Shown: positions 42,501-49,351 of the stretch, piece after piece
How positions within the stretch are numbered: position 1 is the first letter of the stretch
Layout of the letters: every line of letters starts with the position of its first letter
Assembly: GCF_900109355.1 (NCBI RefSeq)
Contig: NZ_FOBF01000031.1
Span: 20,739-84,738 of the forward strand
Length of the DNA stretch: 64,000 bases
Source: Nonomuraea pusilla
GTDB lineage: Bacteria > Actinomycetota > Actinomycetes > Streptosporangiales > Streptosporangiaceae
Direction: 5' to 3'
Notes under the pieces: model-generated
Told to the model about the DNA's origin: nothing
What the model saw: only the letters and a program-made list of their open reading frames with translations
Database searches by the model: none
Made by a program: the position numbers and the translations under genes

Positions 42501-42747
42501 GGGGACGGAGATCCCCGATCCGAACCCCTACAAGGGCCGCGGCGACCCCACGTCCCCGTGGACGCCGGTCGGCATCGCCGCCCTGGGTGTGACCTGGGTC
42601 GCGCTGTTCTGGTACGAGGTGCTGTCGCTGAACGGCCGCGGCCGGGCGAGCAGGGCCCGCAGACGGCTGCTGTTCCTGGCGGTGCCCGCTTTCGTGATCG
42701 CCGTGGCGGTGATCGCGGAGCGTTTCATCGTGATCGCGCAAAAATAA
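39520..42747 (+). CDS. Large polytopic membrane protein (candidate polysaccharide polymerase or GT-C enzyme) with repetitive N-terminus
   Basis: A 1075-aa protein in two parts. Residues 1 to ~365 are hydrophilic, low complexity and cytoplasmic: repeats such as DTADTADTADTA, SDPEQSD/SGPERSG and GDTDRDAEGD. From ~374 there are about 13-14 membrane segments (LPVVLVLEGLIMYVLALKV onward) with long loops, including DARMGWPGFFALFAFVTK and DYFSPQGFTFALYLVF, the kind of periplasmic Asp/aromatic loops seen in Wzy polymerases and GT-C transferases. The last ~170 residues contain a soluble domain (RYVYAHDRPSAKVLYLVPKEGPE) and a final span. As the operon's largest gene, after a flippase, it is a polymerase candidate; this is inference. 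Confidence 0.85.
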   Translation: MMVNVRQRDGDGMTTGMTGSSDVHPDTENTADTADTADTADTAEEHEAPFDPEATGVIPRLTFDTPPPDPERSDAESSDPEQSDTKPSGPERSGAEAGRPATGAPHAGDGDRDAEGDTGSDTGGDTDRDAEGDAGEPGFDPDTTTAIRLPAPGTLHIGHPPTADENPDDAATKDAAKASSKAPSKGATKPGKATQATGSAGTAGKNGTAAGAPSEAEVATDVRGTDTSRTTGSQATGSPTGRPATGSAATRGAAADGAAAGTVEMAVEASGGQKGPKAPATPPASSATPNGAQAPAASPKTEQAPPGAQAPAAAASPETEQAPATAQASGAAASPKTGRAPAAAQQAQGTAARQVQGAAAGRMGRFAALVASAPKWLPVVLVLEGLIMYVLALKVSPGPLRGVDPNDINGLGLISALPATAFAAILIMIVSFFVTVAQSTDRKFLLLFQIAAILFALHGAGALVAQEPRFPTAYIHAGFVEFIGRTGETAISIDARMGWPGFFALFAFVTKAAGITDMTPILNWTPLLSNLLYLLPFVLILRQVVATTRARWYAALLFVLAQWIGQDYFSPQGFTFALYLVFVAILLRWFGRVEARTKPVPPKGLRRLLGRLDAMTPGELANTGTFRADKLLMLLMLLALFFAAVASHQITPFMMLGVLTALLLFKRSSLTWGLPFFLGLVVLAWISYLTVGFWAGQIDAIFGGLGKILTNLQRNTGDRIAGSDPAHALVLKARLGILAMILSLAAVGLFRRLRRGVFDRAALILLCVPVLALGLQSYGGEIGLRIYMFALPGACLLAAYAFFPNLPADSADVREETVPIRRRNVRFNPQVTRKVTVVLAACAAVVFAMAFLVARYGNEKFERVTSGEVAALRYVYAHDRPSAKVLYLVPKEGPEVTPTLPWGERDVERVNFAVQALVHKDPTVIKDAVAKLKEQSRNSYLMVSRGQVSYLQLNEGFPEDWGPRFRAALDASPDLKRVFANEDAALYTWKKFVKGTEIPDPNPYKGRGDPTSPWTPVGIAALGVTWVALFWYEVLSLNGRGRASRARRRLLFLAVPAFVIAVAVIAERFIVIAQK

Positions 42748-42753
42748 CCGAAT

Positions 42754-42785
42754 TCACAGGAAACTCACAGGTTACGCGGGATAAT
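42754..42785 (+). promoter_or_regulatory. Direct-repeat element and -10 before the DUF418 gene
   Basis: TCACAGG occurs at 42754-42760 and 42765-42771, 11 bp apart (one helical turn), at -35 distance from GATAAT (42780-42785). This resembles a response-regulator (PhoP-box-like) activator site, suggesting its own promoter for the following gene. Confidence 0.35.
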
Positions 42786-42793
42786 GCTCACCG

Positions 42794-44023
42794 ATGACGA
42801 CTCAGGAGACAGATCCCGCCATGCCGGACACGCGTACCTCGTCCGCGAGAATCACGGCCGTTGATGCCTTACGTGGTTTCTCGCTGCTGGGAATCCTGAT
42901 CGTCAACATCGCCTTCCTGGCCTCCGGCTACCGGATGGCCGGGCTGGCGGAGCCCGCGTTCGACGCGCCGCTCGACTGGGCGACGCGCTGGCTCGTGACG
43001 ATGTTCATGGAGAACAAGTTCTACCTGCTGTTCTCCTTCCTGTTCGGTTACAGCTTCACGCTGCAGGTCGACTCGGCCGTGCGGCAGGGCAGGCCGTTCG
43101 TGCCCATGTTCCTGCGCCGGCTGGCCGGCCTGCTGCTGCTCGGCGTCGCGCACGCGGTGCTGCTGTTCCCCGGCGACATCCTGACCACGTACGCGGTGGT
43201 CGGCCTGGCGCTGCTGGCGCTGCGGAGGATCTCGCCGCGTACCGCGGTGATGCTGGCCATCCTCATGACGGCGCTGCTGGCCCTGGGCTTCCTGCTGCTC
43301 GCCGCGCTGGCCGCGCTGGGCCTCGACACGGCGGGCACCGTCTCCCACGGCGCCACGGAGGCGATCAAGTCGGACGCGGCGCTGGGCGGGCCGGTCTGGC
43401 AGATCGTGGCCGAGCACCTGCGCAAGCTGTCGCTCATCGTGGTGCTGCGGGTGTTCTTCCAGGGCCCGGCGGTGCTCGCGGCGTGCCTCATCGGGTTCGC
43501 CGTGGGCAAGCTGGGCGTGCTGCGCGACCTGCAGGCGCACACGAAGGCGCTGCGCAGGCTGCAGTGGCTGGGCTTCACCGTGGGGCTCGCAGGCGCGTAC
43601 GTCTACACGCAGTCCGCCTGGAACGGGACGATGCACAAGTTCCTCGGCGAGGCCGTGGACCTGGTGACCGCCCCGCTCCTGGCGGCGGCGTACGCGGCGA
43701 CGTTCCTGCGGCTGCTGCCGCACATGCAGCGGATCGGGCGGGCGCTCACCGCGCCCGGCCGGATGGCGCTGTCGAACTACCTGGCGCAGTCGCTGCTCTG
43801 CTCGCTGATCTTCACGGGGTACGGCCTCGCGCTCGTGGACCGGGTGAGCCCGCCGGTGGAGGTGCTGATCGCGGTGGGCATCTTCGTCCTGCAGGTCTTC
43901 TACAGCCACTGGTGGCTGCGCAACCACCGGTACGGCCCGGTGGAGTGGCTCCTGCGCTACCTCACGTACTGGCGCAGGCCGTCGCAGACGTACCGGAGCC
44001 GCCACTCGACCCCGACGGCCTGA
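42794..44023 (+). CDS. DUF418 family membrane protein
   Basis: A 409-aa protein with about 10 membrane segments: ITAVDALRGFSLLGILIVNIAFL (family N-terminus), MENKFYLLFSFLFGYSFTLQ, and the DUF418 signature near the end, RMALSNYLAQSLLCSLIFTGYGL. The family is related to acyltransferase-3 membrane proteins and may modify envelope glycans, although this is unproven. A TTA codon (42869-42871, residue 26) occurs early. It follows the large membrane protein by 46 bp but has its own candidate promoter. Confidence 0.88.
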   Translation: MTTQETDPAMPDTRTSSARITAVDALRGFSLLGILIVNIAFLASGYRMAGLAEPAFDAPLDWATRWLVTMFMENKFYLLFSFLFGYSFTLQVDSAVRQGRPFVPMFLRRLAGLLLLGVAHAVLLFPGDILTTYAVVGLALLALRRISPRTAVMLAILMTALLALGFLLLAALAALGLDTAGTVSHGATEAIKSDAALGGPVWQIVAEHLRKLSLIVVLRVFFQGPAVLAACLIGFAVGKLGVLRDLQAHTKALRRLQWLGFTVGLAGAYVYTQSAWNGTMHKFLGEAVDLVTAPLLAAAYAATFLRLLPHMQRIGRALTAPGRMALSNYLAQSLLCSLIFTGYGLALVDRVSPPVEVLIAVGIFVLQVFYSHWWLRNHRYGPVEWLLRYLTYWRRPSQTYRSRHSTPTA

Positions 44024-44115
44024 CCCGCGCCGCCGGGAGTCCCGTACAGACCGGCGGAGGCGAGGCCACCGGCCGTAGGCTGGGCGCGTCGAGCGACGTG
44101 ACGAGGAGATGCCGC

Positions 44116-44742
44116 ATGACAGCTCTGCCCGAGGACAGCTGGCTGCTCAACATCAGGCCGCAGCCCGCGCTCGTCACGGCCGAGGAGTACGAGGCGCTGC
44201 CCGAGGAGATCGCCAGGGCGATCGAGATCGTCGACGGCTACCTCGCCTATCGCGCGGCCCCCACGCCAGATCACCAGACCGCGGGCAGACGCCTGGCCAA
44301 CCTGCTGGAGCGCCACGCCCGTGCCGCCATGGCCGCCGGGCACGGGTGTCTCACCGTCAACATCGACCTCGACCTGCGGCTGAGGGACGTCCCGCTGCTC
44401 AACCGGCGGCCCGACGTCGCGCTGTACCGCTGCCTCGACCGGGAGCGCGGCGAGCGGCTGCGTGCCGAGCACGTCCTGCTCGTGGTGGAGATCGTCTCCC
44501 CAGGTTCGGAGACCCAGGACACCACCGACAAGCTCGGCGAGTACGCCAAGGCCGGCATCCCGCACTACTGGATCGTGCGTCTCGACGGCACCGGCGTCTC
44601 CATCGTCGAGCGGTACCGGCTCGACCCGGCCTCGATGCTCTACAAGCACGTCGGGACGTTGATGAAGGACGAGGCAGGCGGCGTCCCCGAGGTGGCCAAT
44701 CCGATACCCATGGTGATCCACTGGGCTGAGCTGGAGTTCTAG
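44116..44742 (+). CDS. Uma2-family (DUF820) putative PD-(D/E)xK nuclease
   Basis: A 208-aa protein: LVTAEEYEALPEEIARAIEIVDGYL (helical start), RRPDVALY (catalytic Asp) and VVEIVSPGSETQDTTDKLGEYAKAGIPHYWIV (Glu ... D/K motif of the family). Uma2 proteins are numerous in actinomycetes and cyanobacteria; a nuclease fold is predicted, but the biology is unknown. The ATG at 44116 follows GAGGAG at 8-nt spacing. It is not obviously linked to the polysaccharide operon and converges on the glycosidase gene. Confidence 0.9.
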   Translation: MTALPEDSWLLNIRPQPALVTAEEYEALPEEIARAIEIVDGYLAYRAAPTPDHQTAGRRLANLLERHARAAMAAGHGCLTVNIDLDLRLRDVPLLNRRPDVALYRCLDRERGERLRAEHVLLVVEIVSPGSETQDTTDKLGEYAKAGIPHYWIVRLDGTGVSIVERYRLDPASMLYKHVGTLMKDEAGGVPEVANPIPMVIHWAELEF

Positions 44743-44786
44743 ACGGAGGCGAGGGTGGGGTCTCGCCTCCGGCTGCCCCGGGTCGG

Positions 44787-46175
44787 TCAGGCGCCGCCGC
44801 GGCCCGCCCAGCGGATCTCGTACGGGCGGAGCGTCACCTGCTTGCCGTCGACCGTGGCCGTCACGTCCTTGTCTGACGTGTTGACCATGACGAGCTGCTG
44901 CGTCTGGGCGAGCGTCTTGACGCGCGCGTCGGACGACTGGACCTCCTCCAGCCGCACCCCCGACGGGAACCAGCGGGTGAAGCCGCTCAGCAGCCCCGCC
45001 ATCGGCATCTCCTCGCCGCGTCCCGGGGTCCAGAGGCAGCCGCTGCACTCGCCCTCGTTCTTGGACTGCGGGTTCCAGTACAGGGCGGTGGTGACGCCGC
45101 TCCTGGCGAACTCGATCATCGCCGACGCCTGCACGGCGACGCGCTTGTCCTCGCTCCAGCCGGAGTTGTCGGGTTCGACGTACCACTCGGCCCACCACAC
45201 GGGCAGGTCGCCGCTCTTCTGCCTGAGCCAGGTGGTGATGGCGCCGAACTTGCCCTGGGCGGCGAAGTCGTCGGGGACGTTGCCCTTGTCGTTGGTCATG
45301 GAGGCGCCGTCGACGACGATGAAGTCGGCGCCCTTCTTGTGCTCGATCCAGTACTCGATCGCGTCGAGCGCCCGCTGGTCGACGGTGCCCCAGGGCCCGG
45401 CCAGCTCGGAGTTGCTGGTGCGGGCGTTGCTCTCGATGGGGATGTACGGCCCGCCGACCTTGATCTCGGGATTCACCTTCTTCAGCGCGTCGTACACCTT
45501 GTTGTACATCTCGGTGTAGCCCTCGGCGTCCCAGCGGTTGGTGGACGGGTCCCAGAAGCCCTTGAACTCGTTCCACACCATGTAGTGCTTCACGGTGGGG
45601 TACTGCTTGGCGACGCGGGCGGCGAGCTTGGCGAAGTCGTCGAAGTGCTCGCGTTTGGGCGCGACGGTGTGGTTCTTGCTCCAGTCGGTGCGCCCGGCCT
45701 GGCCGCCCTTCATCCAGTCGGGGGCGCAGCAGAGCGTGATCACCGGTACGGCGCGCGAGGAGGCCATGAAGGTCAGGCGCCGGTTGAGGTCGTGGAAGCT
45801 GAACTGGCCGGGGCTGGGCTCCGGGTTGCCGACGCCCCAGCCCATGATGTGCTGGTTCTGCAGCATGGGCACCCGGCCGAGCACGCCCCTGGCCTGCTCG
45901 GCGACCTGGCGGGGCTCGTTGTCGGCGCTGTACTGGGTGTGGGTGATGCCCCAGCGGGGCCAGTTCTCGAGCGGAGGCGGCTCCTGCAGGGTGGGCGCGG
46001 GCTCGGTCGGGCCGACCTGGGCCACCTCGCCGCCGCGGAAGCCGTCGCGGGAGCCTCCTCGTAACGCGGCGTAGACCATGATGCCGGCCACGAGGACGAC
46101 CGCGAGGATGCCTGCTCCGAGCGCGATCGGCCAGGGTGATCGCCTCCGCGCATGTCGGCCGTCGGTCGGAATCAC
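44787..46175 (-). CDS. Membrane-anchored clan-A glycoside hydrolase (GH39/GH5-like)
   Basis: A 462-aa protein. The cytoplasmic head MIPTDGRHARRRSPW is followed by a membrane span (IALGAGILAVVLVAGIMVYAAL, residues ~17-38), so the catalytic domain faces outward. Clan-A features: acid/base in HYMVWNEFKGFW (Glu ~203), nucleophile in WWAEWYV (Glu ~330), TIM-barrel repeats, and a beta-sandwich C-terminus (VTATVDGKQVTLRPYEIRW). It hydrolyses a beta-glycosidic bond, perhaps in the polymer made by the neighbouring locus. The GTG at 46175 has GAGGAG 7 nt upstream, better than the one at 46196. A TTGCAA-N16-TATAAG promoter precedes it. Confidence 0.88.
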   Translation of the reverse strand: MIPTDGRHARRRSPWPIALGAGILAVVLVAGIMVYAALRGGSRDGFRGGEVAQVGPTEPAPTLQEPPPLENWPRWGITHTQYSADNEPRQVAEQARGVLGRVPMLQNQHIMGWGVGNPEPSPGQFSFHDLNRRLTFMASSRAVPVITLCCAPDWMKGGQAGRTDWSKNHTVAPKREHFDDFAKLAARVAKQYPTVKHYMVWNEFKGFWDPSTNRWDAEGYTEMYNKVYDALKKVNPEIKVGGPYIPIESNARTSNSELAGPWGTVDQRALDAIEYWIEHKKGADFIVVDGASMTNDKGNVPDDFAAQGKFGAITTWLRQKSGDLPVWWAEWYVEPDNSGWSEDKRVAVQASAMIEFARSGVTTALYWNPQSKNEGECSGCLWTPGRGEEMPMAGLLSGFTRWFPSGVRLEEVQSSDARVKTLAQTQQLVMVNTSDKDVTATVDGKQVTLRPYEIRWAGRGGA

Positions 46176-46240
46176 GAGAACGCTCCTCACCCTCACGCAC
46201 GTACAAGGGCCGGGCAGCGTCCTGATAACCGTGCCCAGCC

Positions 46241-46268
46241 CTTATAACGGTATATGTCTCACTTGCAA
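46241..46268 (-). promoter_or_regulatory. Promoter of the glycoside hydrolase gene
   Basis: On the minus strand: -35 TTGCAA (46268-46263), 16-bp spacer, -10 TATAAG (46246-46241), about 65 nt before the start codon, within an AT-rich patch that is unusual for this region. ATAACCG/ATAACGG repeats nearby (46225-46250) could bind a regulator. Confidence 0.45.
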
Positions 46269-46282
46269 GCCGCTTGCCGTTA

Positions 46283-47032
46283 CTAAAGAGACGGCGGCCG
46301 CTGCCCCCCGGCGGGTCCGGGAACCCCCGCATAACGGTACGGCACGGGCTGCCTTCCGGGCTGCACCACGAGCAGGCTCCCAGGCACCTCTGAGTAAAAG
46401 GCCGACTCGACGGCGGCCGCGACCTCCTCGGCCGACAGCAGCGGGAACCCAGCGTCCACGAACACCTCCTTCGAGTCCGCGACGAGCGGGGTGTCGGTGA
46501 ACCCGGGGCAGACGGCGCCGATCCTGACGTCCTGCCTGGCCAGCGGCCCGGCCAGCGCCCTGACCAGGCCGACCACGGCGTGCTTGGTCATCGTGTAGAC
46601 GGGGTCGCCGTCGAACCCCACGAGCCCCGCCAGCGAGGCCGTGACCACGATGGCCCCGCCGCCCGAGCGCGTGAGCAGCGGCACGGCGGCACGGACGCCG
46701 AACACGACGCCGTCCACGTTCACGCCGACGACCTTCCGGTAGCGCTCGACGTCGAAGTGCGCGAAGTCCACGCCCCCGCTGATGCCGGCGTTGAGATGCA
46801 CCAGGTCGAGCCGGCCGTACGCGCGCTCGGCCAGGGCGACGGCCTCCAGCGACGACTCCTCGGCGCTGACGTCGGCGGCCAGCCACACCCCGTCGAGCTC
46901 CTTCGCCACCCGTTCGGCGCCCTCGGCGTCCACGTCGACGATGACGCATCTGGCGCCGCCGCGCGCCAGGCGCCGCGCCACGGCGGCCCCGATGCCGCTC
47001 GCCGCTCCGGTGATCAGTGCAACAGTGCTCAT
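46283..47032 (-). CDS. Short-chain dehydrogenase/reductase
   Basis: A 249-aa classical SDR: cofactor motif TGAASGIGAAVARRL (TG-x3-G-x-G), ADVSAEES, HLNAGISGG (NAG), the catalytic Ser in VVTASLAG and YTMTK (Tyr-x3-Lys). The Asp after VIVDVDAEG suggests NAD(H) preference. It oxidises or reduces an alcohol/ketone. The partner gene upstream (47072) is an acyl-CoA-dehydrogenase-associated-type phosphotransferase, and such pairs often belong to lipid or sterol catabolism. Co-directional, with a 39-bp gap to that gene; likely an operon. Confidence 0.93.
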   Translation of the reverse strand: MSTVALITGAASGIGAAVARRLARGGARCVIVDVDAEGAERVAKELDGVWLAADVSAEESSLEAVALAERAYGRLDLVHLNAGISGGVDFAHFDVERYRKVVGVNVDGVVFGVRAAVPLLTRSGGGAIVVTASLAGLVGFDGDPVYTMTKHAVVGLVRALAGPLARQDVRIGAVCPGFTDTPLVADSKEVFVDAGFPLLSAEEVAAAVESAFYSEVPGSLLVVQPGRQPVPYRYAGVPGPAGGQRPPSL

Positions 47033-47071
47033 GGCGCTCCTTCGCGGTGGTCCGGCCGCTGTCGGGCCGGT

Positions 47072-48112
47072 CTAGGGCTGGTCGAGCATCCGGTGGGCGC
47101 GGGAGACGAGCGTCGGCACGGCGGCGCCGATGCGGTCGAACCCCTCACCGACGGTCTTCCCCTGCTGGAACCTGGCATGAATGCCCTCGACGATGACGGC
47201 GAGCTTGAAGGTGCCGAAGGCGACGTAGAAGCCGAGGTCGGACAGGTCGCGGCCGGAGACGGCGGCGTAGTGCGCGGCGAACTCGGCGGCGTTCATGAAG
47301 CCGGGCGCGAGCGTCGCGTCGCCGGCGACCGGGATGCCGGCCCGCTCGTCGTCGCCGGGGTCGTGCCAGTACGTGAGCGTGAGGCCGAGGTCGGCGAGCG
47401 GGTCGCCGAGCGTGGACATCTCCCAGTCCACGACGGCCAGGATCTCCGGCTCGGGCCCGAGCCGTACGAGGGTGTTGTCGAGGCGGTAGTCGCCGTGGAC
47501 GAGCGTGCTCTCGGAGCGGGCGGGCAGCCGCTCCCGCAGGCGGTCCACGAGCCGGTAGTAGTCGGGCAGGTCCGTGGTCTTCGACCGCTCCCACTGCTGG
47601 CACCACCGGTCGAGCTGCCTGGCGAGGTAGCCCTCGGGCCGCCCGAAGCCCTCCAGCCCGGCCGCCCGGTGGTCCACGGCGTGGACGGAGGCCAGCACCT
47701 CGGCCAGCCGCGCCGACAGCCGCCTGGTCGGCCCGGGGCCGAGGCCGGTCAGTTCGTCCCTGGTGCGTACGGACGCGCCGTCCACGTAGCCCATGAGGTA
47801 GAACGGCGCGCCGATGACGTCCTCGTCGGCGCAGAACGCGACGGGCTCCGGCACGGGCACGGGTGTCGGGGCGAGCGCGGAGATGACGCGCCACTCGCGG
47901 CGCATGTCGTGCGCGGTCGGCAGGACGTGCCCGAGGGGCGGGCGGCGCAGCACGAGCCGGCGTTCACCCGTCTCCACCACGTACGTGAGGTTCGAGCGGC
48001 CTCCGGCGATGAGCGAGACGGACACGGGTTCGCCCGCCCCGGGCACGTTGCGCGCCAGCCAGCCGGTCAGCCGGGGCAGGTCGATGCCGGGCACGGTCCC
48101 AGGTACTGTCAT
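47072..48112 (-). CDS. Aminoglycoside-phosphotransferase-fold (APH) kinase family protein
   Basis: A 346-aa protein with the APH/ACAD10-11-like kinase signature: YVVETGERRLVLRRPP (ATP-site strands), catalytic loop VHGDYRLDN and metal motif VDWEMSTLGDPLADL. Proteins of this subgroup act with acyl-CoA dehydrogenases on hydroxy-acids (4-hydroxyacid phosphorylation in the eukaryotic homologues). It is followed after 39 bp by an SDR gene, which fits a hydroxyacyl or alcohol pathway. Antibiotic resistance is a less likely alternative. Start ATG 48112. Confidence 0.9.
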   Translation of the reverse strand: MTVPGTVPGIDLPRLTGWLARNVPGAGEPVSVSLIAGGRSNLTYVVETGERRLVLRRPPLGHVLPTAHDMRREWRVISALAPTPVPVPEPVAFCADEDVIGAPFYLMGYVDGASVRTRDELTGLGPGPTRRLSARLAEVLASVHAVDHRAAGLEGFGRPEGYLARQLDRWCQQWERSKTTDLPDYYRLVDRLRERLPARSESTLVHGDYRLDNTLVRLGPEPEILAVVDWEMSTLGDPLADLGLTLTYWHDPGDDERAGIPVAGDATLAPGFMNAAEFAAHYAAVSGRDLSDLGFYVAFGTFKLAVIVEGIHARFQQGKTVGEGFDRIGAAVPTLVSRAHRMLDQP

Positions 48113-48268
48113 GGACCCACATTAGAACCCCGCTCGGTGTCAGGGGCCGGCTGGCAGTTCTGTAACGTTCCGCTGTCCGGGGAGGCTCCCCTCCGCAGAT
48201 CCTTTACGCTGGCTGTAGACGTCTGCCCACCTGTTGGGCGTGGATATGCCATGCGACAGTAGGAGCCC

Positions 48269-49351
48269 ATGCGCGTCACGATCGTCCTCCCCCGTGAGCT
48301 GGGGCCTGATGAGGTGAGCCGATGGCGGGCTCTGCAGGAGGCCGACCCCGCTTTCGACAACCCCTTCCTGTCCCCCGAGTTCACGATCACCGTCGGCGCC
48401 CTGCGCCGCGACGTGCGAGTGGCGATCATCTCCGAAGGGCCCGACATCGTGGGGTTCTTCCCCTACGAGCGCCACCCGATGGGCATCGGCAAGCCGGTCG
48501 CCGCCGGGCTCACCGACGCCCAGGGGCTCGTCCTCGCCAAGGACGTCGAGCTCGACCCGCGCCGGCTGATCAAGGAGTGCGCGCTCGCGGTGTACGAGTT
48601 CGACCACCTGGTCTCCGGGCAGCCGCTGCTCAGCCCGCAGCACGAGCGCTACCCCTCGCCGATCATCGACCTGAGCGACGGGTACGGCCCCTACACCGAG
48701 TGGCTCAGACAGAACTCCGGCAAGACGTACAAGACGACGCTCGCCAAGTCGCGCAAGCTGCAGCGCGACGTCGGGGAGCTGCACCACGAGTACGCCACCA
48801 CCGACCTCGGCCCGCTGCGCACGCTGCTCGGCTGGAAGACCGAGCAGTACCGCCGCACGGGCCGCACCGACAGGTTCGCCCACCAGTGGATCGTCGAGCT
48901 GGTCGAGCGGCTGCTCGCCACCCAGTCCGAGAGCTTCGCCGGGGTGCTCGACATGGTCTACGCCGACGGCAGGCCGGTGGCCGGGCACTTCGGGCTGCGC
49001 ACCCGCACCCGGCTGGTCGGCTGGTTCCCCGCGTACGACACGGCGTTCGCCAAGTACTCCCCCGGCCTCATCCACCACCTGCTGATGGCCGAGCGGTCCG
49101 CCGAGGCGGGCATCCAGATCATCGACATGGGGCGCGGCGAGAAGGAGTACAAGGAGAAGCTCAAGAACGGCGAGTTCGAGGTGGCCGAGGGCCGTGTGGC
49201 CAGGGCGGTGCCGGCGGCGGGGCTGCACTGGGTGATGCGCGTGCCGGTGCGCAAGACCCGCGCCGCCGTGCTGGCCAACCCGCTCCTGCACAGGACGGCC
49301 GACAAGGCGCTGAAGACGTTCGGGCGGCTGCGGACCGTCCTGCAGGGATGA
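48269..49351 (+). CDS. GNAT-fold acyltransferase, paralogue of the one at 34355
   Basis: A 360-aa FemAB/CelD-type transferase. DNPFLSPEF, IVGFFPYERHPMGIGKP and AGHFGLRTRTRLVGWFPAYDTAFAKYSPG match the 34355 protein almost position for position, so one arose by duplication. It probably acylates a sugar or peptide precursor at the membrane. The ATG has AGGAG closely upstream. Its stop overlaps the ATG of the aminotransferase-like gene (ATGA), implying a joint product, perhaps acylation of an amino sugar formed by the aminotransferase. Confidence 0.85.
   Translation: MRVTIVLPRELGPDEVSRWRALQEADPAFDNPFLSPEFTITVGALRRDVRVAIISEGPDIVGFFPYERHPMGIGKPVAAGLTDAQGLVLAKDVELDPRRLIKECALAVYEFDHLVSGQPLLSPQHERYPSPIIDLSDGYGPYTEWLRQNSGKTYKTTLAKSRKLQRDVGELHHEYATTDLGPLRTLLGWKTEQYRRTGRTDRFAHQWIVELVERLLATQSESFAGVLDMVYADGRPVAGHFGLRTRTRLVGWFPAYDTAFAKYSPGLIHHLLMAERSAEAGIQIIDMGRGEKEYKEKLKNGEFEVAEGRVARAVPAAGLHWVMRVPVRKTRAAVLANPLLHRTADKALKTFGRLRTVLQG

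Noticed and set aside
47072..48112. Aminoglycoside resistance kinase
   Set aside because: The motifs are of the broader APH fold, and the SDR partner gene points to metabolism; nothing specific for resistance was seen.
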